64,000 nt of DNA from Meloidogyne chitwoodi (lineage: Eukaryota; Nematoda; Chromadorea; Rhabditida; Meloidogynidae). Below, in pieces: positions 12,101 through 23,000 of this stretch; the stretch's first letter is position 1, and the number at the start of each line of letters is the position of its first letter. Made by a program: the position numbers and the translations under genes. Location of the stretch: assembly GCA_015183035.1 (NCBI GenBank), contig JACZZP010000006.1, positions 62,001 to 126,000 on the forward strand. The letters are read 5' to 3'. The notes under the pieces were generated by a model. It ran no database searches, was not told the DNA's origin, and worked only from the letters and a program-made list of their open reading frames with translations.

Positions 12101-13187
12101 GCTCCAACACTCCACATATCAGCAGATAAAGTGACTGGTTCTGTTCCTGCTACAATTTCTGGAGAAACAAATTCTGGATTTGATTTAATTGCACCACCCA
12201 TAAGTTTTCCGTTAATTAAACGTCTGTAAAATTAAAATAAAAAAATTTAAAAGGAAATAACCTGCTTTGACCAAAATCAGCAAGTCTTAAATGATCATCT
12301 TGTAATAAAATAACTTCTGGCCTCAAATCTAAATGAACAATTCCACGACTATGCATATAAGCCAAAGCCGTTAGAAGTTGTTTCACAAAAATCTGAATCA
12401 AAAATTTATAATTTAAGCAAAAAAAAATAAAATTAATTTTACCTGTACTTGTTCTTCTCTGGCTCCAGAAGGCCGTGTTGCAGTTTCTCCTAGTTGACAT
12501 GTAGAAGGTGATCGTGAATGGGAACGTCTTGATGGTGGAGGTAAAAGAGAGTCGAGAAAGGAGCGATCGGCACTAAAAAATAAATTAAAAATAAAATATT
12601 TAAGGAAGATTTATTACAATTTTAATGGACTTAGAGATCGTTTTCCAGTTAATATTAAAGAAAAAGAAGTAATGGAATCACTTGAGGAAATCATTTATTA
12701 AATTTTATAAATTAAGGTGGCTTTTTGCCAATATTTTGATAAAAATTATATAAAAAAGATAAAATTTGAGTGCTTTATAGAAACATATATTAGAGATGTA
12801 GTATGAGTGATTTGTTGTTTGCGCAGCTTTCCGTGCTTTAAGAAATGTCTCTTATTTATTTGTTTGTTTTAACGTTATCCACCCTCATTTATTTGATTTA
12901 TCAAAATATTTACGTAAATATTTTGCAATAAAACTTCAACTTTATTTTAATTATAAAAAATTTAAAACCAACTTTCCATAAACTAGCACAGCTTCACCAT
13001 CTTCTACCAATACTTGATGTAATTGAGCAAGATCTGGAGATTCACGCAGAACATTATGCATTTGAATATCACGTTCCAATTCATCATCTAATGGTTTTCG
13101 TTGTGCTAAAAAACGTCGACCAGTAGAGCGTTCAACAACATTAAAGCATGGCGATATACTTCTTGGAGTCGATGAAGTTGAAGACAT
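6173..13187 (-). CDS. unc-89: unc-89 kinase unit: PK1 pseudokinase, interkinase linker, Ig, FnIII, PK2
   Basis: Starts at the ATG at 13187 (acceptor-like CATTTTAG 10 bases upstream, followed by in-frame TAATAA) and ends at 6173. PK1 covers about 13187-11800. It reads LVYGK in the hinge region, HLDLRPEVILL where HRDxKxxN is expected, then ADFGQSRL and SADMWSVG. An interkinase linker follows (about 11790-9500), rich in P/S/T/E/Q. Next come an Ig domain (9500-8930, Cys pair in VYMECQ and YSCVASNELG), an FnIII domain (8890-8500, WEPPEKLPV...YQFRVTAKNEFG) and PK2 (about 8150-6400). PK2 reads FRGQYSVIRYA, VKIRA, HGDVEPTNVMF, IDFGRT and APEIL. In C. elegans UNC-89 the same order follows the Ig array at the sarcomeric M-line, where the kinase region can be made from its own promoter. 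Some internal exon borders in PK1 (12580-12960) are uncertain. Confidence 0.88.
7500..8021. mobile_element. Inverted-repeat element (MITE-like) with TA flanks in a PK2 intron
   Basis: The first roughly 125 bases and the last roughly 155 bases are inverted copies of each other: TGTGCGAATTTGATATTAAT at the left end is matched by ATTAATATCAAATTCGCACA at the right. The copies include the blocks GGATAGAGCAACCCCGACTT and CGTTCAAAGTTTCAGTCTTT. The centre (about 7660-7860) is pyrimidine-rich and has no ORF. TA sits on both sides (7498-7499, 8022-8023), as expected for a Tc1/mariner-type target duplication. It lies within the intron between the glycine loop and the ATP-lysine exon of PK2. There is no transposase, so it is non-autonomous. 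Confidence 0.8.
12700..12960 (-). other. Long PK1 intron with an unexplained more complex segment
   Basis: Between the LVYGK exon and a short likely exon (about 12616-12694, MISSSDSITSFS in the kinase direction) lies about 260 bases. Most is AT-rich, but 12785-12850 is more complex (TTGTTGTTTGCGCAGC, then GTGCTTTAAGAAATGTCTC). On the minus strand this can be read as a short open segment after an acceptor-like TTTCTTAAAG. It could be an alternative exon or a regulatory element; I cannot decide. Confidence 0.3.
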
Positions 13188-14042
13188 TATTTATTACTAA
13201 AAATGAGAAGAAAAAATATTTAAAAAAATTTAAAAATATAAAATTGAAAATATTTTAAAAATAAAAAAATATTACATATTTTCTTTAAAGCTAATAAAAG
13301 TATGCATTTTTGCACATATTTATTAAGAAACCAACTGTTATAAATATTTACAAACTTAAAACTTGAAAATAGTAAAAATACTATTTTTAAGTTTAATAAA
13401 CATGAAAGAAAGTTGGAAGGAATTTTAACGCCTTCTCGATCAATTTAAAAATCCCCAGATGTGTAAATAAGTAAACAAAAAGTAGTGGTTAGCTTTAAAT
13501 ATAAAAAATATATAAGTATAAAAAAATAAAAAATTATAAAAAAATAAATACCTACATATTTCGGAGTTAAACGCATTATATTTGTGCTTGACCCTCAACA
13601 AGAAAGTAGTCGAAATAATCACAAGAAAAATAATTTTAATACTTTTTAATAGAAATAAATAATTTTAAATATAAAATAGGTAATTAATTATAAAAATAAA
13701 TTCAAATCCTTAAGAATTTTTATCATTCAAAAAAAAAACAATTTTATATTGGCAGAATTAAGAGTATTAAGTATATATATTTAAAAAAAAACAATGAAAT
13801 GGCTAGCTTTATGGCCAACAAAAAATGAGGGAACAACAAGAATAATAAAATTTTGGGAAAATAAATACATTTATTTTTATTAAAAACATGGTAAAACAAA
13901 TGGTTTAGCAACACTGGTGTCCAAGTGTCATTATAACCTGATTTTGTTTTAAGCTAAGAAATTTTAAATTTGAATAAAAAGAAACGTTAAAAGGAGAAAT
14001 TGATATCAATATTTATATTTAAAATTATTTTACCTATTATAA
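13188..14042 (-). promoter_or_regulatory. Spacer between the Ig unit and the kinase unit of unc-89; candidate internal promoter
   Basis: This 855-bp region has no kinase-type or Ig-type coding exon. It begins just after the TAA that ends the Ig unit and finishes with CATTTTAG|TAATAAATA before the kinase-unit ATG. C. elegans unc-89 is known to have an internal promoter that gives kinase-only isoforms, so a promoter here is a reasonable inference. It also contains part of a short dispersed hairpin element (13914-13950). No TATA or other motif is decisive in such AT-rich DNA. Confidence 0.4.
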
Positions 14043-17000
14043 TTATTTAACAGATTCTGTTGCAATAGAATATTCTTCTTCTACAGCTTCTTGAATATCA
14101 TAAATATCTCTAAGTGGTCCTTTTTCTAATTTTATGGATTTTCGAAAATCTTTTAATTTGAAATCTTTCAAAAAGTCATTTTCTACTGAAAAAATTAATA
14201 TTTAAAATTAAAAAATAAATAAAATAACCTTCTACTGTAATTGTGCAAGATGTAACTGCTTGGCCAGCGTCATTAAAAGCTGTACAACTAAAAAAATTAA
14301 TATTAAAAATTTAAGGTATTTTTTTATTTACGTATAAATGCCAGAATCACTCCAAAAAGGCTGATCAATGAGTAATGTACGCAAATTTGAATCTTCTTGT
14401 ATCATGTGAATACGTGAAGATTCAGCAACAGGACGCCAATCCTTTTTTTATTGTAAAATAAAATTAATTCTAAAATAAAATTAAAACCTTAAGCCACTTC
14501 ACTTCAGGCACAGGATTGCCTTCAACACGAACATTTAGTCTTAAAGGCTTGTCAGAAGTATATTCTCGATTAGACAATGGCTGTGTAAACTTTGGGCGTG
14601 CTTTAAATTTATTAATAAATTTTGTTTAATTTTTTAAGCTCACTAGCAACATCTACAAGCAAATTCTGTTCAGCTTTGCCATATTGATTCTCGGCTATAC
14701 AGGTGTATTGTCCAGCATTTGATTTTTGAAAGCCTAGGAATGTAATGGTAGTCTCAGCACCCGCATGTGAAGAAATACTATAAAATGATTAAAATACCTT
14801 TAAAAATATAAAAAAAGGACCGAATATTTGAGGTAGGACTTGATGCATCAATGTCAAAACCCCTATGCTTCCACGTAATTTTTGGATCTGGATACCCTGC
14901 ATAATGTAAAGTAATTCCCAAATGATCTGTTTCTGCGATAAAGTGCCTTTCTTTTACGCCTGGTGCAAACCTGAAAAAAATTTTTAAATTAAGTTGAAGA
15001 AAACTTTTTTTAATGTTTTGGTACCATGGAGTGCAGGCATATTGTTCAGCATGTGCCTGATCAAGTGCACGTTCCATATAAGGATCAAGACGAGGTATAA
15101 CACGTCGAAATTTGTCCAAAACAGGTGGAGGCCTAGCCATTAAACTTGAAGGAGGAGATGGGGGAGAAGGATCGCTAATTCCATAAATATTTTCAGCACG
15201 AACTCGGAATTGATAGCTTTTGCCTAATTCTAAATTTCTGACTTTACAAACAGGCTCTGGAATATTGTAGTCGAGTAATTGCCAATCTTTATCAGGCAAT
15301 TCACGAAATTCAATGACATAAGTAACTTGAGGGTATCTCGGAGGACTTCTCTTTGTTGGAATCCAAGAAAGTGTTAAATGATGGCCAGTAACTTCTCTAC
15401 AAATATTAACAAAATTATGATCAATTTTCAAATATAATATCTTTGGGAAAATTAACAAAAAATTTTACTGACTTGATAAATGGCCCTCTGTCAGGCGGCG
15501 TTGGAATTGATTTTCGTTGCCTCCGAAAACCATATTCTTCCTATAAAAATAAAAGAAAAATTGGAATATAAATTAATTTCAAACAGTTAAATATGGTGTA
15601 ACATCTTCTGAACCATCAAATTTTATTTTATCCAGGAATGGGACTGAAAATGAAAAGGGTTAATTAATAATTTTAAAAATAAATATTTAAATAATTTTTT
15701 CCAAAAAAGTACTCCTAACCGGTAACATCCAAAATTGCAGAACTCTGTGCTTGTCCATGACAGTTCCGTGCAATAGCTATATATTCTCCTGCATCCTCAG
15801 TGCAAACGTCTTGTATTAAAAGAGCATGTGAGCCACCACCAGCTACTTGAATCTTGTGGCGGGGGCCAGGACAAATTTTCTTTCCATTGTGGTACCTACA
15901 GATTTTAAATTAATGTTAAAAATCAGAAACAATTAAAATTTTAATCTTAAATTATACCAATCAACATCTGGCGGTGGATACCCAACTACAAGACAATCAA
16001 AAATTGCAGGCATTTTTACAAATACATGTTTGTTTTTTAGTTGTCTAATAAATCCAGGAGGGAATGGCATAGCCCCACGACCATCTTCTTCCCCTCCTTC
16101 AACAACACGTGGACGAATTACACTTAAACTGCCTGTAGAGACAGCTTCTCCAAGTGGATTTTTACCAACAACTGAGTAATCATTTGCATCTTCAGGTTGA
16201 ACATTAACAATAACCTGGAAATTGATCAAAAGTAACGAAGGAAAATATACTTTTTTAAATAATTTAACTACTATAATATCTCTTATTAATTAATAGTTCA
16301 TGCCACGGAAAAATTGTTTGGATGGTTGCTGGAATTGAACTTTCCTTGAAAAAGACCAAGCCCAGAAACTATCGACTGAGCCATACTCCCACCACAATGA
16401 GTTAATTTTTTATTCCCTATATACTCTCAGGTATTTACTCACTAAATGATAAAGACCACGTTCATCTTGGAAAATACTAATTCGTGAGTCTGGTGCGCCT
16501 GCAGCTTCTAATAATGGTTTACCATCTTTAAGCCATTCAACACTCGGTGTAGGAACACCCAATACAGCTACTTGCCATTCGAGAGTACTTCCTTGATGTA
16601 TACTTTGATTATGAAGACCACTAAACAAGAAAAGTTTTTTTAAAGTTAATTAAGAAATGCTTATTACGGTCTAATTCTTGGCTTTTGCTCTGCTGGAGGG
16701 CCCAAGTCTTCTTCTGCCCTTTTTGAAGGCAAACGTTCACCAATCATTTTGAGTTCTGCTTTAGTACTTGCTGTGCCATACTATAATAACATTAAAAAAT
16801 AAATAGGTAATTTATATATTTATTTTTACTTCATTTGTGGCTACACATCGATAAAATCCTTCAGAAGGAAAATCTACATTTGTAAGTGTTAATCTCTGTG
16901 TTCCGTCAGGTAATGCTTCAATATTAATTCCTTCACTAGGTTTAATTTCAATTCCATCCTTTAGCCATTTAATATTTGGGAAAGGTTGTCCATATGGAAG

Positions 17001-20000
17001 ACATTCGAAAACAACAGTTTCTGTAGGCTTTGCACGCTTCATTGTTAGAGGAATAGTAAAGCCTGGAGCTCGTCCAATGTCCTAAAATTTTTTTTTTAAT
17101 TTTTTAAAGATTTTTTGGTTAAACCTTCAATTGTTCTCTCAAGCGTTCTTCAAAAGGTTTTCGTGCTTCTTTTGATACTTGAACTTCCCCGACAGTTCGA
17201 GCAGTACCAAACGGATTTTCTGCTATACAACGATAATTTCCAGCATCAGACCTCATCGATTCCGGGATTTCTAATTCACACCATCCATCATCGTCAATCT
17301 CCGGAATAGCAACATGATCATAAGGAAAGAGGCGATCACCGTCCTTATACCTATGTTATATTATTTTTAAAAATTTTTAAGAAAAACTAATCCAACCATT
17401 TAATTGTTGGCTTTGGATCATCACTTCGCCATCCAAATCTACAACGTAATTTAATTGGTTCCTTTTCCATAACTTTAATGTTTTGTAAAGGTTCAACAAG
17501 TTTTGGTGCTCTATTTGCATCAAATTCATCAGAAACACCTTCTGGCTTTTCAACTTTGGGACGTTCATCTTCAGCTTTTTTGACTGAAACAGAACACTTG
17601 TCATAAGCAGAACCATGAGGGTTAGTGGCAATTACTCGGTAAACCTAATTTTTGAAATTTATGTAAATTTTATTGAATACCCACCCCGTCATCATCCATT
17701 GTACATGAAGGAATTACAAGCCTTCCATCTCCAGTTTGAGGGTCACGTTCTAAACGACAACGTTCTGAAGGCCGAATCTGTTCTCCATCTTTATACCACA
17801 CCAACTCAGGTGTTGGTTCACCCTCAACACGGCAATGAAGAGTTAAAGGTTGGCCTTCTGTCACACGTTGGTCGGCTAGTCGAACACTGATTGATGGAGG
17901 CTTTCCTTCTGCAGTTGGGGCGGCACCCTTCTTTAAAATTTAGTTTTTAAAGCTTTAAAAAAGTTTTTACCTTTAATTCATCTTCAACGCGTACAGTTGC
18001 CCGAGTACTTGCCTGCCCACTATCATTTGTAGCCACACAACGATAAGTCCCCTCATCATGAGCAGTTGTATCACGGATCCTCAACCGGTAAAAACCTTCA
18101 TTTGGTCTACCCTCGCTCCAATCAAAACGAGAATCTTCTGCTAAAGGATGCCCATCTTTTGTCCATTTTACATTAGGTAAAGGTTTTCCAGTTACTTTAC
18201 ATTCCAATTCAATGGGAGAACCGGTAAATACAGTAGAATCAGAAAGTGGAATGATAAATCGTGGTGCTTCGCCTTCTTCTGTTGAGGGAGGTTTCTCTGC
18301 TTTTAGTTTAACTAAAAAGGAGAGGAAATTAAATAATTTTTAAAATTCCATCATTTCAAAACAAAAAAGCTTACTATCCACATGGCCTGTAGCTTGCGTT
18401 TTTGCTGTTCCGAAAACGTTAGACGCTTCACAACGGTAAATACCCTCATCAGCAATTGAACAGTCACTCAAGGTAAGTCGACATTCTCCATTTGGAAGTC
18501 TTTCAATTTCGATTCGACCTTCAGCGGGGGAAAGCAATTGTCCGTCTCTATACCATTTGACTTCGTCTGGCGTTCCACCACCCAAAACACAACTAAAGAC
18601 CATTTTATCACCACGGTCAATGTATTGGTCAACAAGGCCACGGACAAATTGAGGAGGTTCACCAGCAGCTTCTTCAGTGATGGATGGAGCTCGTTTTTTA
18701 ACTCCAACTTGACAGGCAGTGTTAGCACTTCCATGGATGTTTTGAGCAACACATCGATAAGCTCCTTTACAATATTAAAAATATTAGTAAATTAAATAAA
18801 TTTAATACCTTCATCATTAGTAGAACAATCATCAATTGTTAACACACATTCCCCACTTTCTTCATTATAAGTTATGCGAATTCTGTCGCTAGGTGTAATA
18901 GGCAAACCATCCTTGTAGAAGGAAACATTTGCTGATGGCTGTGCTTCTACTTTGCAACGTAGTAAGATTTGTTTTCCTTCTTCAAAAATGCAATCTTCCA
19001 ATCCAGGATTGAATTTTGGCGCTTTTGCTGGCTCTTCTTTTGCAACTTTATCCTCTGATACAGGTTCAATGTTATAATTTGCGCGAGTATCAGCAACTCC
19101 AAATGGATTGGTTGCCTGACAACGGTATTCACCAGCACCTGCATCAGCACGGAAATCTTTAATGCGAACACGACAGGCACCGTCTGGTGTATTTCTGATT
19201 TCAATGCGTTCATCGCCAGAATCGCGGAGTGGTTCACCATTGTAAAACCTAAAAATAAGTAAATTTCCATGTATTTTTAAAATTAAAAATATCAACCATT
19301 CAATGTCTGCTGGAGGTTTTGCATCTACATGACATTCAATAGACAATGTTTGCCCTTCAGGCAATCGCCGATCCCAAAGTGGCACATTAAACTTTGGTGC
19401 ATAACCGCTAGGCTCAGATGGTACAGTTGAAGGTTTTCTTTCAACAGAAGGTTCAAACTTCGCTTCGCATTGGTCTTGTCCATGTGGATTGCTTGCAACA
19501 CATTTTATCGTTCCAAAATCTTCTTGACGTATATCAGAAATGGTTAAAGACCAATTTCCATCAGATAAGTCTTCTAGTTTGAATCGTGGTTCTCCAATAA
19601 TTGGTTTACCATTAATTGTCCATTCAAGTGTTGGAGAAGGTACTCCTCGTAATTTAACAAGAAATTCAACATTTGCCCCAGGCGTTCCTTCAGTCCTTGT
19701 TAACGGAATAATGAATTTTGGCGCTTCTCCTTTTACAGTACTTTCAAACGTCACTTTAACTCGACAACTTGTCTCAGCTTGCCCTGCCTCATTTTGGGCA
19801 ACTGCACGGAATTGTCCAGCTTCTGAACGCTTAATATCGCGAATACGAAGCATAGCACTTCCGTCCAATCCCAAACGTATCGCTATACGATCAACATCTG
19901 GTTGGAGCTGTTGTTCTGCGGAGTCTTCTGTTTTTCGATACCAGAGGATCTTTTTTAAAATTGTTATTTATATGCTATTAATATTTTCTTTACCTCCTCC

Positions 20001-23000
20001 GGTAATGGTTGTCCTCCAACAGTGCATTTTAACATTAAAATTTCGCCCTCTGGCAATTCAACATCCGAAAGAGGTGAAAGGAATACTGCTGGACTTGTTT
20101 GAATTGAAGATTTACGTGAGCGAACATGTGCAACAGAGCCACTAGAAACTTCTCCACCAGCAGGATTGGCAAAAACTATGCGATAAGCACCGCCATCAGA
20201 AGTAGATGCTGCGGGAATGAGCAAAGAGTAAACACCGGTCTCAGGATTAGAAATCTGTTAAATTTTTTAAAGATTTAAAAATTTTAATTTTTCATACAAG
20301 TTTAATTTTTTCTCCATCTGGTACCACTTCCACCCCATTTTTCAACCATACAACACTTGCTGGTAGTCCATCCAATTCAGCAACAAGTTCAAGTGGTTGA
20401 CCCTCGTCAATAGTAATGTCATTCAGGCCTTTTCGTAATTTGAATTGAGTTGGTTTGCGTACTTTTAAATCGGCCTGTGAGTCACATTCACCAGCACGAT
20501 TTGCCAAAATTACCTTAAAAATAGATTGTTAAAACTTATTTATTTTTTAAATTATTTCTACTTTATAAGTTGCACCATCATCCAGTTGTGCATTGGTTAA
20601 TTCAAGTTCATACTTTTTAGGAGACATATCTTTTAGGCGAAAACGAGCTCCAGGAGGAGCCTTAATCTCTTCTCCATTCTTCAACCATTTTACTGTAAAA
20701 ATATACCAAAAATAAAAAAATAAATATTTTATTAACCTGTACGAATTGGGGCCGAAGCTTCCACACGGAAGAGATGTTCATCACCCTCAAGAATATCCCC
20801 AGGAATAAGTCCTTGTACAATCCTTGGCACTTGATCAACTTCGGCACGTGCACACGAAGTTGCCTTGCCTGCAGAATTAATTGCTTGAACTTCGAATTCA
20901 CCAGCATCTGAGAGAACGGAATTCGGGATTATTAGGCGATAACTGAAAGATTTAACAAATTTTTTAAAATTTTTAAAATTTCCTTTACTAACGTTTGGTC
21001 ATCAACCTTTTGCATTTGAATTCGAGCATCATTCTTTCCAACAGGAAATTCATCTTTTAACCATTTAATTTCATCAACATCACCCTGTATTTGAATTTCA
21101 AATATCAAAGGCTCACCCTCAGCAACAATTTGATCAAGCAGTGCTTTTACAATTTTGGGAGGTTCCAATTTTTTTAGAGGTCGAACAGTCAATTGAGCAG
21201 AACTTTCTGCTTTTCCAGCAGTATTTTCTAATAAAATTTTATATGTTCCAATATCTTCTTTTATTGCTGATTTAATAATTAATTTAAAAATGCCAGTAGT
21301 TGGTTCAGACAATATTTGGACTCTTTCATCAGCAATAATTTCATTTCCATTTTTAAACCAACGAATAACTCTTGGTAAGCTTCTTAAATTTGTTTCACAT
21401 AAAAATTCAGCAATTGCACCTTCATCAACTTCCAAATCTTTTAGAGGGCGAATAAATTCAGGGAAGGGTTCAACCGTTTGTTTTGCTTCACAATTAGCCT
21501 TTCCTGCATCATTTTCAATTTGTACAGAGTAAAGACCAGAATCATCTTTTAAAGCAGACGGAATAACAAGACGGAAGTGATCAGGTCCCAATTTTTCCAT
21601 TCTAATCCGATTTGATGGTAATACTTCTTGACCATTTTTAAACCATTTAACGATATGAGGCTTCCCAATAGTTTCAATTTCAAGTAAAAGATCATCCTCT
21701 TCTGGAATTGTTTGTTCTCTCAAAGGTCTTTTAAATTCAGGTTTCACAGCTGGAATTAAAACTCTAAGAGCGCAGCTTGAATCGGCCCCGGGTTCGTCTT
21801 CTTTGTCAAAGACTTTTACCTTAAAATAATTTTTTTACCAAAAAAATAATAAAATTTACCGAATAATTAGCTACATCATCTTCATCAACATTAGGAATTT
21901 CTAATTTAAATTTAGTATCAGATAATTGTTTTGGCTGTGCTTTAACTTCTCCAGGCTTTAATTCTTCTCCATTTTTATACCATTTTACTATTTTTGGTGC
22001 TCTATTTGTTTCAACTTCAAGAACTGCAGTTTGACCCTTTGGAACTTGTTGATCGGTCAGAGGGCGTAAAAAGCCTAATGGAACAAGTGCAGGTGGTAAA
22101 ACAGTGAGAGGGGCAGAAGAATCAGCTTCCCCTGCGGAATTTGACAAAACAACCTGGAAATTATTTGAAAAATAAATTTTCAAAAAATAGTTTTCCTGCC
22201 TTATAATCTCCCTGATCATCAGCATTAGCCGAAGGTATAATTAAACGATAAATTCCAGCTGCAACATCCTGTTCAACCAAAGGATTTTCCAATTCTTTTC
22301 CATTTTTGTACCATTTAACTGTTCGAACAGGACCTCTTGATTGTACTTCAAATTTGGCAGGTTCACCAGAATTAACGCTTACAGGTAGTAAGCCTTTGAC
22401 AATTTCTGGTTTAGCTTCTTAAAAAAAATTAAATATATTTTTTTTAATATTAAAATAAATATTTTTATAATAATTAGCTAAATTAAGTGCTTTTAGAATT
22501 ATTAAAAAAAGAAAAAAATCTGCGTGACTGGTTTACAAGCAAAAGAATAAATAAAATAAATAAATATAATTATTGCGCAATCTTAAAATTGTTTTATTAA
22601 TTTGCCATTTCTTCTATTTTACTACTTAAGATTGTTAAATAATAGGGCTAATATTCATTTTATTAGCTTAAAATGACTTTAAGAATTCAATATAAATATC
22701 AAAAATTGTATGTATCTTGACACTCATTTTAAAACAAATAGGGATTTAAAAATGAATTTTATTTTTGTTATTTTATTTATATTGGCACAAATGTTGGCTG
22801 TTATTTATGGATCAGGCACTTTTAAATTTTTAAATTAATTAAACTAATTTTTTACTAAAATAGAAGAATATCATCATGGGTATAATCATCACCAACCCTA
22901 TGGGTATGGACATGGTTATGGACAGAAATATGGGCAGGACTATGGATATGGACACCCTTCAGAGCATCACGGAGACTATGGGTAGAGTGCCGGTATTATA

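Noticed and set aside
12615..12699. Plus-strand open segment reading FNGLRDRFPVNIKEKEV
   Set aside because: It is antisense to a likely PK1 exon and has no start codon or further exons.
16300..16391. A functional tRNA gene
   Set aside because: Stems do not pair into a cloverleaf, and the tail is shared with a second copy, so a SINE fits better.
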